From NCBI GenBank assembly GCA_021186555.1, contig JAJKFL010000004.1:25200406-25264405 (forward strand): a DNA stretch of 64,000 bases. Direction: 5' to 3'. A program made the translations under genes and the position numbers. The stretch comes from Reticulitermes speratus. Taxonomy: Eukaryota > Arthropoda > Insecta > Blattodea > Rhinotermitidae. This document shows positions 36,801-51,466 of this stretch, one piece after another. Under the pieces are notes generated by a model. The model did no database searches. It worked only from the letters and a program-made list of their open reading frames with translations, and was not told where the DNA came from. Position 1 is the stretch's first letter. The number at the start of each line of letters is the position of its first letter.

Positions 36801-39800
36801 AGTTCAGTGGCATGAACAAAGATAAATTTGAGGACTACGTCTCTGTGGACAGTCACGTGGCAACCTGTGGTGTAGAAACAGTGCAGGAGCTGTGCGTGAG
36901 CCTCGTGGCGTCCGGGAGTGTGGAGCGGGAAGAAGGAGAAGAAGAAGCTGGCGAACCCGAAGTTGTGCCGAGCTTTGCTGAGACGCATGAAGCGCTGATG
37001 AAAGTAAGATCTTTCTTTTATGCGCACAGCACGAGTGACAGTGATCGTGAAAGTGTTCTAGGCCTTGAAAAATCGTACTTTGAATTGAGGAGGAGTAAAG
37101 TTTGCTCAAAACAAACGTCAATGAAAGATTTTCTCAGCAAGAAGTAATAATTATCATTAAATTGTTCTTATCTATAATTTTTAATGGTTTCCCGGTACTA
37201 TCATTTCCCGTATGTATCGTTCAAATTTTCCGGTCCCCTGAAAAACGATGGATAGAGGTTACACTGTATATGAAGAAAATTATTTGCTCTGAATTCAGGC
37301 AAGTTGCTTAGTTTAATGGTATACATTACAATAAACCACAATGGATTAGAATTAAGTATGCCAATATTTCATTGTACTTACTAAATCTTGTCTCTCAATG
37401 TGAGACATCTTTTCTACTATAGACCACAGCCATCGTTTGAATTTCAAAAGACGTTCACTTGATTCACCCGATTCATCATTGAAACTTGTATATGAGATGA
37501 GAACAGCCACATTGATGTCACCAACACCATTCAGCAACAGTCGCAGATCTTCTGCTGTAAGCCCATCCAGTGAACCAGCTGGTAGCACATCAAATACACC
37601 TGTCCGCAATGCCTGTATCAAGCACAAAATGTCACATATGTATTTTATTTTTATGTAATACTTACACAAGTATGCATTTGAAACAGTGCAGCTCCATTTT
37701 AAAATGTTTTTATAATTAAAAACACACTCCAAGAACAATGAAAAGAAAATGTTATCACAGATCGTAAGATTACAATGCATATCATATTAACTCCCCACCG
37801 TTCCCCTTTTCAAATAATGAATTAGGGGAACAAATTTCATCTTTTATTTGGATAAATTACAGTATCTCAGAAACTGAGCTCACAGCAATGAGTGTAGTTT
37901 CTTCTTACACCTCAAGACTCATCTGATACAATATGACCAATGCATTATCTAAATACTGAACACAACAGAAGTAACTTTACATATTTAGGGCTGGTTAAGA
38001 AATCTCTCATATATCCTCTTATGCTTGCAACAAGACATTTCATTACTTGCTGAAAATGTGTCATTGTAAAACAGAGACTGCTCCAAAGACTGTCCTACTA
38101 GTTGTCAAAAAACACAATTTCAGCAGTGTTAGAGAAACACAATGCATCAGGACAAGATAACCATCTTAGCCATGCAGCTGTATATCATAGGTAAGGACCA
38201 ACACTTCAGAGAAACCTGATCCCTCCACCTAATGACAGAGGTACCATGAGAACCTCACAATCCACATATCAACAGAGGAACCATATTTATCTGCATTACT
38301 GCATGATGCATTGTGCCTAATACAGTAAAACCCCTATTTAATGAATTGCTGGGGGATTAGAATATACTTCACTAAATCGAGGTTTTCATTAAATGGAGGT
38401 ACATTGTTTATATGGAGTTATTGTCGGGACATGAAAAATTCATCACTAAATCCGGGATTTCACTAAATGCGGGAACATTAAATCGGGGTTTTACTGTAAT
38501 TACAAACAGTGAACAATTTTTACAAGTGATGTAACCTTCTTCAAGAGCTGTTGAAAGTCTGGTTCATAGGTTGAGTATGGCCATTCTGAATCAGTGAAAA
38601 GTCCGTCCAACACTAGCCCACAACCATCAGATGTAGGATCTGCAGTTCTGGTCTCAGTCCCTCATGATGGTTGGTACACTGTGAGGTGCCCACAACCATC
38701 AGATGTGGGATCTGCGATTCTGGTCTCAGTCCCTGATGATGGTTGGTACACTGTGAGGTGCCCACAACCATCAGATCTAGGATCTGCGATTCTGGTCTCT
38801 GTCCCTGATGATGGTTGGTACACTGTGAGGTACCCACAACCATCAGATCTAGGATCTGCAGTTCTGGTCTCAGTCCCTCATGATGGTTGGTACACGCAGC
38901 CAACCAAACGGCATTAAACCAAAAAAGTTAAGAAGTGGTGTAAATTGGCATAAACAAACGGGAGTAAAACAGGGCTGGGTGTACTCGGAATGTTGAATGT
39001 TGTCTATAAATATATCTGCTCTTACGCAGCCCTCTTATGCAGGGGGCATTTAATTTCCAGGACCCTGCACATCATTACAGGCACTTAATTCTGGTACCAA
39101 AGGGTTAAGGATAGTCCATTACATTCATCTAAATGTCATCAGAGTCTGCCAAGCAGTAACAAATAAATTATGATAAAAATAATTAAACTCCTTCAGATCA
39201 GTCATAATGATTTAAAAGACTCTCATTTTCATTCTTGTATTTATCTTACAAACCCCAACTTTTTCAGATGCATGATTTTGTCTTTACCATCTAAACCAAA
39301 GCCACAACACAAATATGTGAGGGATACATTCTCCAGAAATTTCAAGTAATGTAACACTTCATAAAATGACTGCTTCATTTCAGTTAAAACAACACAAAAC
39401 CCTTTCAATACAAAAATAATTACATCACAATTTGGCACTGTAATTTCTCCTGCACATTTTTAATTAACACATGTTACCACAGCACACTACAATTCAAAAT
39501 ACCTTGTAACATACACTGTTACACATTATTCAACTAACCTCAAGAGCTTTTTCCTGTGCTTTAATCATGCGGTATTCAGCATATTTTCGCACATAGTCAT
39601 ACACATTCTGTGCAGTGACCTCCACGTCACGACCACCGGAGACAAGTTCCATGGTCCCGCCTCCTTCTTCTACACTCAAATCAATGCTGAAATATAACAA
39701 GCAAACATAAATGTATAAACTTTGCAGACCTACGGGGATGGTATCAGCCCTTCAGTGCTGGCCTCAGTGCACCGTAAGGTCCTGAATTGATTTACGGGTA

Positions 39801-42800
39801 ATATAAATTTAAAACCCCACCTGCCCTGGGCAGCAGTAGGTTTTCAAACCCCAGCATCGATAGCAGAATTGATGAGAACCATTCTGAATGAAGGAGCCAG
39901 GCATAAGTGTTTACTAAATTTACAGTAACGTACTGTCTATATTTGTTAAAAAGAAGAAAATCTGGTTAACATGCCCCTTCCTAAGGGCAGGAATAAAGGG
40001 GCATAGATGATGTACCAACTGAACCACTATTGTTACATCCTACACATCTGTAAGCTACAGTAGGTTACTTTCCAGAGGGTCCTCTCTTGAGGGAACAAAA
40101 TTTGAAGAACACTTCTTGGTGGTACTGCACACTATCAAAATGTGGTTTACGACCAGTCAGTGACAAGCAGTTCGCAACAGCTGGTCATAAGTCAACAACT
40201 ACCCCTGCTTCCTCAGGATGATGATTCCCCGTCAAAGCATTGCGCCACAGAACATAGTTTGGCAGAGGGTGGAGCTGCAATGAACAGCTAACTCCACTTC
40301 TGCCTAACGGGCAGCAGCATGGCTGAGACATTACACAAATGACAATAGGGCATAGCAACAAATTGTAGAGACACATTTCAACTGCATGTAGCTTCAATGA
40401 CTCAGCATGCCTTAGCTCCAGCCTAGTGTTCATGCAAGGATTTTTATACTTGGTATCAGAGCCCCACATACACGGGACAATAGAGCACCCTGACAAAGAC
40501 TTTACTGGACATTAACCTTTAAACAAGTTGCATTCGCGAAAGCAAACACACATAACAAAAACACCCCTACAAATTAATTTTATATACTTAGGCAACAGGA
40601 AATTTACTGCACTTTTAAGACATGCTGCATAATGTGTTTTATTTCCCACAAAATGCAGTTAGTTCACAATTTTATCTTTTTCTGTTCAAATGGTACTAAA
40701 ATTTAAATACCAACCTGGTTGTTTAAAGTTTAAAACAGAGACATAACGGACATTCTGCCTGACAACCCTACACTGGGACTTCAGTGGCCATGCACATGGT
40801 CAGGATGAGGCATTATGTGATTTTGAATGGCAGTGGTTTGCGTCCCATTTTATGCAGTTTACCTGCGTATCTGGAAATGTCTTAAAGGCAGCATCACTGT
40901 AAATGTATGTCAAATGAACCTGGTATGTAACTGTGAAATCGCAACACAAACACTCTTTATTCAACAACAGCACTCTGCTACAAACAATGCAACAACTGAA
41001 AAACCATACCTGAAAGTGAGATCAAGTGCAGAAAAAAGGCTATTACTGTCCTTAGTTTCAGCATCCACCACCAACTGCCGCAGACTCTCATATATGACTG
41101 GATCAAAAAATGCTAAATCATGGAATCTAATAGATCGACCAAGGATATACTTCATCACATGACGATTCAAGAAAATGGGGCACAGTTCATTCTGCAAGAG
41201 GCAGAGGCCAATCAACCTGCAACCAAATAAGTAAATACATGCAAACATACATAAATATCATTAATCAATGAATCACAACCAATACAAGTATGCAACTTGA
41301 CTTACTCTTTCATGAAAAGGTGGAAGTATGGGGCAGGGAAATGGCTATATTTTGTATGTGTAGAATGCTCTGTACAGTATCCAACACACGTCTGAAATAA
41401 TCTCCATATCATCCCATATATGTGTATATAAAAGTTGACAAATTAAACTGAATACATGTAAAGGTGCTGTAAGAGTGCATGAGCTATTATACTGATATAT
41501 TTCTAAACAAACCTTGTCACAATATATAAAATATATCACCTGTTTTACATTCTAAGTCCCATAATGAAAATGGTCACAATAACTCTTTTCATCTAATCTT
41601 TTGGTGTACCACTAGATAATGACTTTTGTAATAATACACATCTTGAGATTCAGAAATGTCTTTACCCAAAAGGATGACCTTTGCTTTATGATGTGTCACT
41701 TTTGAATGGCATCTTACAATTCTGAAATGAACCCAACTGTATTCTGTATTAAGCAGAACCCTGTATAAAACTATGGCAGTGTTGCCTTGCAGCATGCCTG
41801 GACATATTTTGATCACAGCTGGTATACTTGCTTAAACCAAAGTTACATTAGACATGATGTAGCAGATTCAGTACCTTCCAACATTGCGGAACGCATTCAA
41901 TCTCTCAAAGCTGGCCTTTCCCTGACGAGGGGAATAGAATCCTCTCTTGCCAGGACAGTAGAACAACGGTGCATTGTCATCACTATCCTCTGCTGGTTCT
42001 TCAGTTTCAGAACTTCTTGATGCTCCACTCCCAGTTTTCTTCCCTCTTTCTAACAGGCTCACCACATCCAAATCTGAAGCAGACACAGTTTAGTTGCTTC
42101 AGTACTTTTTGAAATTTGGTTAGACAAATGGCAACAAATTACATAAAAGCAAAATGTCACATGACATATTCAGTTATTTTATGACCAAGAGCTGATCTGT
42201 GAAGTAAAATCAAGCTGTGTCAATTTTCCAATACTCCTCTGCAGTCCACCTTGACATTATCATTGAGCATTATGACATATGCTGGATGAAACATGCTATA
42301 TAAGACATATGGGGAAGTGGTGGTACAGCTCCATGTACTCTTAACCTCAGGGTGACCTTCCAGCTGTGACCACCTCACATCCAGGCCAAAAATATAATAC
42401 TCAATTAGACACAGAACTGGGTGGAACCTAGAGTCAGTATGGATGCAGCAGGGAAGAAAAAAACCTCTTCCTGCTAGGAACTGACCCTTCATCAACGAGC
42501 CCATAGCCTAGTCCAGGGGAGCATAAATCCCCGGTGACTCAAATTTTGTACCACAGCACCTAATATTTGTGGGTCCTCAGTGTAGAACTTGATGTCACCA
42601 TTCTGGTACCTAGAATTTTGAGGCTGCTCCTAGATTTTTGAAAAATCTGTGTACCCCTGGCCTAGCGACTACAGTAAGCTGTCATGGATTATAATGGGAA
42701 TGGGAAAAATTACAGAATGAGAAAGTACGTAAGTTACTCCTCATCTCGACTCTTAAGAGCAGCGTCAAGATAGAGATAAACCATATCTGTAACAAGCAGC

Positions 42801-45800
42801 AGAAGCAAGAAATGCATACAATATAGGCCTACTAAATCTGCAGCTGAAATATGTGAGAACATTATGCTGCATGGCAGCTGATGGTTCAGAACTGTTGCTT
42901 CTAGCTTCTACCTGAAGATGAAGGTAGCAGGTACTGCTGAAACAGTGGTACCTATCTATAAAACCACATGGCATTACATGCCCAAAGGCAGTAACTTTCA
43001 TAGCTGCTGCCATGAGAACCTCACATCTCAGATGTTTAAGGTTCCAGTGTGAAACATGCTAAACTCCTGTACTTACGTGATCTAATTTACTTGTTTTGGT
43101 ACCTAATTCCTATCACTTCAGCCTTACATCTGAACTTACTTTACCTTCTGTCACGGTAACATGCGTGATCTCAAAAATCACAACGGGGATGGAACATCTT
43201 AAAAAAAAGTGTGATCTTACTGAATACCAGGTTATTATGCGGTATCGTCAGTAGTCTTAAATTCTGACACTCATGCACTAGTATTCTTCTGTTACTACAT
43301 ATGACATCATAGATTTACCAAATTTGTCCCATAACTGACTATAGTTGACGACCTTGCTTGTGAACTTCGTTTTACATGAATTGATTGCCTCCCTGAATGA
43401 TATGCACCACTTGAACACAAAATCCCATGAAAAATTGTGCATGAGAGCTCTGACAAATTTCAGACTCTTCCATGATCTTCCTTATGGAGAAATTAATAAT
43501 ACAGTGCTTCCTGGATAAAATGTTCGGCTTAAGAAGTCTGATTTTTGAAGTCCAGTTAAAACTCACCCACTGAATAATATTAAATTTTTAAGCATGTAAA
43601 GTTCCTGTGTTCAGAAGTTCTTTTCCTTGAATTTTTGTACAAAAATTCCTCATTCAACATGCCTCAAAGACTTCACAACCACCATTCATTTCTAGATAGG
43701 AAAACTGTACCATAGTTGATAAATGACTACAGACCACTTCAATGCTTGCATGTGACCTAGCAACTATTTCTTTCCAGTTCTTGTTATTCATTTTTTAATA
43801 ACTGCAGCATGTCACAGAGATAGTGCAGCAAAATCTGAACTTCATGTGGAGGCCTGTGTTGCAGTAGATGATGATATGCTATGACATAATGAACACTTAA
43901 AGACCTGTGTAATGAGAAAGTGAGGTAATTAAAGAAAATACAACTGTGTCACAAATGACTTCTGATTCACAATTTTTAGGTGGGCAATCACAATTTGCTT
44001 TAAGAATTTTTATTTAGCTCTGTTACTGTTAGCATACAAGTTGCCCTGATAATATATGTGTTCATCATATTTAAAATATTACAAAATAACTGCTTTGGAT
44101 CTAAATAAAAAGTGGATCCAAAAAATGAACATAATCTTTACACTTCCCTTACAAGAAGTTTCCCCCTTTAAGAGCTCTTTTTCACTGGCCCACTGAAAAA
44201 ATCCTCATGTAGGAAACAGTATACTGCATTTTTCCACTTATCTAAAAACATATGCAGGTGCCATCTTCTTTCTCAGAGATATATGTTTCTGTTGCAACAA
44301 AGCAGCAGTTCTTTCACAAGACCTACATGCCTTCCACATTAGTAAACTGTGACAATAATTTAAAAAGGAATTCCAGGTCAAATTTTCCCACCCTCACAAC
44401 TGGTGTTGTATCATGTGATTTAATGTACTGCAGTGTCATTTTCCTTATGCTCTCCTTAACAGTTAACAATATACACAACTTCTTTTTCCCTTTACAATGA
44501 AGACTTTGACGTCACAAATATGTCAGGTAAATGAACTTTTATTTTTAAATTTATATTTTTTGTACTCTGAAGATGATAATAAATGAACTGTCACCTACAG
44601 GGAATGGAAAATATACCTCAAAAGATGAAGTAACTTACTATGACCACTACATAAAAAATGCTGATGTAACTAACTTATAACAGAAGAATCTTCCATACAT
44701 GGCTAATACTCGCTGAGTAGATCAATCAATTTCCTGTTACATTATGAACAATAACTGATTACATACACCATCTATTGGCTGTATCATACCTCAGTTCAAT
44801 TCAAGTCAAGTGTATGTACCCTACTTCCCTAACATCCACAGATTCACTTTAATATTACTAACAAAAACTTATTCTCCTTGATCAATGCCTTCAGAAGGTT
44901 TTTCCAAGCAATATTTTACTTGCACTTTTCAATTCTCTTGTGTACAACACTAGAATGTTACAAGAAATCACAAGACTTTAGTCAACTCGGCACCACCAGC
45001 AGAAATTATAATGACAAAACCGGATTATATTATCATTTACAAATATTATCATCCCAGAAGCTGAGAACTAAACCAATATCTACTCTACTACATGCAACCA
45101 AACAACCCACACTTTACCTATAAGTGCTTCAGATGCAAGCTCTTGTCCATGACTCAGTATGAGCTCCATTGCCTCTTCAACCTTTTGTCGCAGAGCATCT
45201 TCTGAAGCAAGGAGCATCAGAAGCTGGGCTGGTGTCAATTCAAGAAGCATGCCAGTGATTTTACTAGCAAATGTTGGGCGCAGAAGCTGTACTTTTGGAT
45301 ACAGCCGATCTCCAAGTTGCTGCTGATGTAATGTAAGATGTTCATTGTAACCACCACTTCCACTGCCACTGCTACCACCACCACCTCCACCATTACTACC
45401 ACCTGTGGTGTTGTTACTGCCTTCAGCACCAGGTGGAAAAAAGGGACGGGCATCATAGGATAAGGAACGGCGTGGTTCTCGACAACGCTGTGATGAACGC
45501 TGGGCCTAAGAACATTTTTAAAACTCGTAAGGCTAAGTATTCACATAACTAATTCACAGGAGGTATGATGTAACATACTCCAAACCACTGTAAAATTTCA
45601 CATATTCAGTATATAAAACTATTATTCAGAGAGCATAAAACTCTGCAACACAGAAAGCATGTAACTTATGTTACCTGAGCATGTCGACGCATGGTCTCCC
45701 TTTCACGTGTTCTTAGTCTCTGAAGAACATTGTATGGAGCATACTTTGTGCCCACCTGAGCTGCTTCCAGATTTGGTAGCTTTTCATTGGCCAACAGTGC

Positions 45801-48800
45801 CTGTAAAGGAAGCTACAGTATTACAAGGAAAATAAACCTTGAAATTTATAGTTTCCTGGGACTGACACTGTGTGTGTAACTAGCTACCAATGTTTAAAAG
45901 GAACCTACTACCTTGATCTTTAGAAGGGTCAACCACGGGAAGATGCACTAACATAAAACCTTCAAAGAAGTAACCAAAATTTTAGGCATTTTATATGTAT
46001 GTCATCAATATTACTTAAATTAACTTTAGACAAAGAAATATTAAACAGCATAATAAATTTATATCTTTGGGGTTGCCTGATTTTGTATCTGGGTAAGACA
46101 AGGTACAAAAACTCACTGGCATGAAGAATTAAGGAGATTACACAAAAGAGGTAATTTTAAGCAGAATACATGGCAGTGAAACAAGAAACCATGGCAATAA
46201 CGCACAAAACCGACAGCAAGGACATGAGATTAATAATTCTAAGAGGAACTATTAAGAGTGAGAAACAAACAATGAATGTAGAATTAACCAGTTCGTGTAC
46301 AGTTACCATCTTGTTATGGTCACTCCGTATACTTTCATTTTTATTTCTGTCTTAATCCCATACTTGCTGTTACTGTAGTAAGTTACAACTTGTAAGGAAT
46401 TGTATTTAAATCAGTGGAATAAGCAGTAAAGTCCCCATTTTTGACAGAAACCAAACAAATTTTTAAAATCTGACACAAATTAATTTCCATAAAACACAAT
46501 GGTAATTCATGCATGCAAGCTCACCTCGGCTATAGCAGTATAAAAACTTCGAGTAACACCTGAGCCTTCACCAGGCTCATCTTTAAACATAACTTTGACT
46601 CGATTGACAGCCAGTGGAGGTTGGGAACTTGAAGCTCTACGGTGGTAGTTGTTGTACTGTGTATTCAACTCCTTCATTGTCTGTAGTATTAACTGTGTTC
46701 TTTCCCTTTCAACCTGCAACAGTTGACAAGGAATGACATTATTCTGTCCATGCTTGCTAGCAACAAGAATCATATAAATTAGTACATCAGAACTTCATTG
46801 TTTTTCTTTACAGTTTATTCTATATTCTGAAACTCTTCATTTCAAAATCCCTCTGGAGACTTCATCAGATGCCAAGGTATTTCAAAACTTTTTAAGTCTT
46901 CTTGTAACATAAAGACAGGCCAAGAACATCAATTTTTCAACACAGGAAATGTTTCAATAATTTGCAAGTTTTCACTACATTTAAAGAAAAACACTGCCTG
47001 TGAATAAAAGAATGGAGCATTTTAATTGTAGCTATTTGGCTGATTTGACTGAAGGAGAGTTCTACACCCAAATTTGAATTCATTAGAAGACATGAACATA
47101 ATGTCTTTAGAATTGCTCAATATGTACTGTGCAGTAAGTGATGTAATGTATTTAAAAACCATCATAGTACTGACAAGCAAGTTGTATAGTCCTCTTTATT
47201 TGCATCCTAATTTCCAATGTGTTTCAATCCTTGGATCATCTTCAAGATTATCTGAAAAAACGAAATTTCAAAGTTTCTTTTCCTCCATAACAATATATCT
47301 TCCTCTACAGGCATTGCTAGCAAACAATAAGCTAACAAATCTGGAAGCAGCTCAGGTGGACACAAAGTGTGCTCCATACAATGTTCTGCGGAGATTAAGA
47401 ACATGTGAGAGGGGCACCATATACCCAAACACTCAGGTAACTAGAAGACCATGTACCCAAACGCTCAGGTAACTAAGTTATGTGTTTTCTATGTTACAGA
47501 CGGTTTATGCTCTCTAGACAATGGTTATATTCAGAATATCAGAAAATTTCCAACCGCCAGGAGTATGCTGCATCCTTCATAATTATGTCTCACACGTAAC
47601 ATAAATTAGGTATGATTTGAAAGACCAGTGTGCTGGCTACAGCAAGGGCTACCACTGACGTGCACAATCGAAACACGGAGATCAGCCTTAAATTGAACTA
47701 CAAAGGCTGTACTATCTTGTAAGTAATGTGATTCATCTCGGTGTGCCTGAAAGCTTTTTCCTGCATCACTCATTCTTCTGCCCTGAAGATGGAGGTACCT
47801 TGTTCCTCCGAAACTTTGCTTTAGGCTTCAGATCATCTTGAAGATGATCTGAGGATCGAAACATGATGGAAATTATGATGTAAACAGGTGGATATACAAC
47901 TTGCTTGTGTGTACGACTGTACGATTCTTAAAGAGATTATGAATGTATGGTTGAATTCAGCACCTACTTGAAAATCACAACTATTAGAGAAACAAAGATT
48001 ACAGTCTTTGGGGCGGTGATGCCATGTAGTTTAGTAGACATGCAATGAAGTTTTGAAGGTACCGTGTCTCCATCTTCTGGGTACAAGAATGAGTCATGCA
48101 GGAGAAAATAATCAATGATATAGCAAAGACTGAGAAGGAGGGGGGGGGGAAGAGAGAGGATTGAAGGTATGAGTGACTCAGTAGAAGAGGCATGCCGGTT
48201 TCTTCCCACATGGCTAGTGCTTCTACCCTGAAGATGGAGGCAGCACATTCCTCCAAAATATCAGTACACATCTACTGAACTACACAATGTCACATCCTAG
48301 AAGACAGTAACCTTCATTGACACTGCCATGAGAACCTTAAATCTAATGTACAATGGTCACAGTATTACCTTTGTCAATGTCAGGTCTCTTTGCTGGGCAT
48401 TACGTAGTTTTTCCATTTCACGACGAAACTTGGCTTCCTTAACAGGAAACCCTCCAAGTTCAGACACAACAGAACCAGGCTCAAGACCCACATCTTCCAT
48501 GAAGACACGTCCAAAAAGATCTAAAGATAATCTCCAACGTCCAAGCAGAAGATCATGAGATACAGACTGACCGATTGTAGGATGAGGCCTATGAAGGAAA
48601 ATACTCAGTGTAAAAAATACAGTACTGCCTCTACTTCATGAGGAAGTCATCACCAGAAACAAGAGATGGAAAAATGTAAATGAAATGGAAATTATGAACA
48701 CAACCTGCAAATGTGTTCCTTACTACTTTCAACTGAATTGTTTGTTTTAAAAACGACTTCCTCTGAGCCAGCATTTTACACATTATATATAAAAGCTAAC

Positions 48801-51403
48801 TGGTACTGTGAAAACCTGTACTGAACAGGAATGCTTAACAACTTTTTCATACACAAACTGTATGACAAATTTTATAAAAATGTTTCAAAATGTAAACATC
48901 TATATCACACTGAAAAAATCCTTCATCATCTTGTCATCAAAATAACGACAGATTAATTGAAGCTGGAATTAAATGTCCAGTGGGAGCTGCAGATGGGAAT
49001 TTACATGAAACCTGCATAAGGAAGGCCATAAAATGCCATCACCTTAACCTGACAAATTTGGCATTTTGAGCACCACACTGTGTGATGGGTATACCTGTAT
49101 CTTTACACTGTATGTTAATGTACCTAGGCTGATCTTGTGTCCGACTCGTCTCAACAGTGACATGGGCAGAGATCTCATGACTTCCACCCACGCCATCAAG
49201 CCCATGACCATCACCATGCTGCCTTGAGTCAGTTGTAGGGACAACCAAAACATCTGGTGCATCAGTGCGGTGAGAAGGACCCTATGGCAAACCAAATATC
49301 ATCGTCAACATGAGTATAGTCACTGTCATCACTACTGTCTTGGTCATCATTGTTATCATCATCATCATCAACAGCAACAGACTATAGAATATCACTTAAA
49401 TCTTGACGTATACAATATAACACCTAGGGAAGAGTAGGTTAGTGCAAAGACACTTGCAAATAGGCATACTGTTACATGCAAGGATAACTAAGGATAGTCA
49501 GCATCAAATAATAAACAGTGATATTAATAATCTAAAATGAAGGGAAGAAACACATATACATTCCAATTAAACTTACATAACTCTTTTAATATTTTAGTCA
49601 CATGTGAATCGTGTGACACACAATTATGCAACTAAAACTTAAATACCATTTGCGTCTCTATTAACACATGTCCTTTCCTTGGAAGGAAGGGTGTGCAGAG
49701 AAAGTATCTTTTTCACCTAACAGTTCTGTCACTCTGGAAGGGGAGAATGAACATGAAGGTCACAAGATATATACAGCAAATAAAAATTGTGTATCCTTGA
49801 TGTGGGACTCCATAACATAAAGTGACGGAAATACACTTTCTAGTGTGCGGTAATTATGTCCACAGCAACCAGTTCTACTGTGCACCATTTCCCTGACAGA
49901 TGAATACACAATCATGAATAAACAGCTGGAGCTTATGTAAAATTCAGTCAAATAGTTCTAACTCTCTGTTGCATAAATGGAAAGCAAGAATAAAGGGGCC
50001 TGACAATGGTATAATATGTTAAGGATTACTGGGTTTCTGGATTTTGTCTGTCATCTAGTATTTTGAACAGAATGTGTTTCAGAAAATGGATCTGTTTTCC
50101 ATCTGTGAAGGAACAAAGTCAATGTATGAAACAACACTATTTATCACTGACGAAAAAGTTATCAATAACAGCAGTATAGCTGAAATGAAATACATGTGAA
50201 GTTGACAATGTGGGCACAGAACAGAATGTATAGGTAAAATACTTACAGTTTACAATAAACTCATTTTTGTCTTTATCTGGCCTATTTGTGACGATAAATA
50301 CAGATTAAAATTCCAGCCCTAATTAAAACATGCAAAGTCAAGCACAAATAACAGAGAAATACACATAACGGAAATTAAATTTTTAAGATGCATTAAGATT
50401 ATGAAGAAAGGAGGAGGATAAGGAGTGAGAAGACAAGAGTCAAAGGGGAATTGGGAGTGTGTAGTCACAAGATGAAAAGAATGGGTGTCAACACAATGCC
50501 TTGGACAGCTCTGAAAGTGTAAGTGAAAGACAAAATACCCAAAGCAGGGGTGACCCCCAATAAAAATGATTTATCCAGAGTGAAGTTGGAGGGTAAATGT
50601 CAGCTTACACAGAAACTGAAAAGTGAGGGGCAATTCAGATCTAAGATGGTTTCTCTTCCACTGATCCATCCTTCACTGGTAAAGTTCTCAGAAGAAAAAT
50701 AAGACAAATTCCATGCCATAAGGATGTTTACATGTCAGAATTTTTGGGTGGTAAATTATGCACAAGAACACATACATAATATAAACGTTGACTTCACAGA
50801 TTCCCAACTTTTATAAAAACATTCTTCAGTATGTGAATATCTAGCGAGTTCAATATAAAAAGTTAATTTAGACCTTTAAAAAAGTGGAATTTCAAATCTG
50901 GTGATGTAGCACAAATAGGTTCTATTTAAATCATTTCCTACAGTGGAACACACAACAAAAGCTTCAGAAATGTCAATACTTCACAGCTGGATATTGAATG
51001 ACAACACATGTAATCTTCAGGCATCTTTTATATGTGTAATGATTGTTCATATAATAATTCTAGGCCCACTTTTGTCTGCAAATAATGCTATTATACCTTT
51101 TGTAAATATAGTGACTGACTTAAGCTAAGATTCATGCACTAATTTTGAAACCAATAACAACAGCTTTGTCTTACACTTGAAGTAGTTGGCCCTGGACCAG
51201 CACGAACTATAACACTTTTTACTGGAGGTGTTGATGGTGATGGTGCTGCCGAAGGGTTCTGTTCTCCAAAGCATGCAATAGCGTTAGCAAGTGCTGCTGC
51301 CACTTTTCGAGGAGAAACAATGATTGGGGCTCGGTTTTGCTCCACCAGTTTCCGATTCTCTTCAGATAAGGATGTATCTGCTAGAAAAAGTGAAGAGGTA
51401 TTC

Positions 51404-51466
<63 letters not shown>

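Noticed and set aside
40185-40496. 103-codon frame on the - strand in an hyd/UBR5 intron
   Set aside because: Does not match UBR5, falls between two exons that already join in frame, and has no domain signature.
47207-47428. 73-codon - strand frame opposite the inverted exon copy
   Set aside because: It is the antisense of the copied exon, not an hyd/UBR5 exon.
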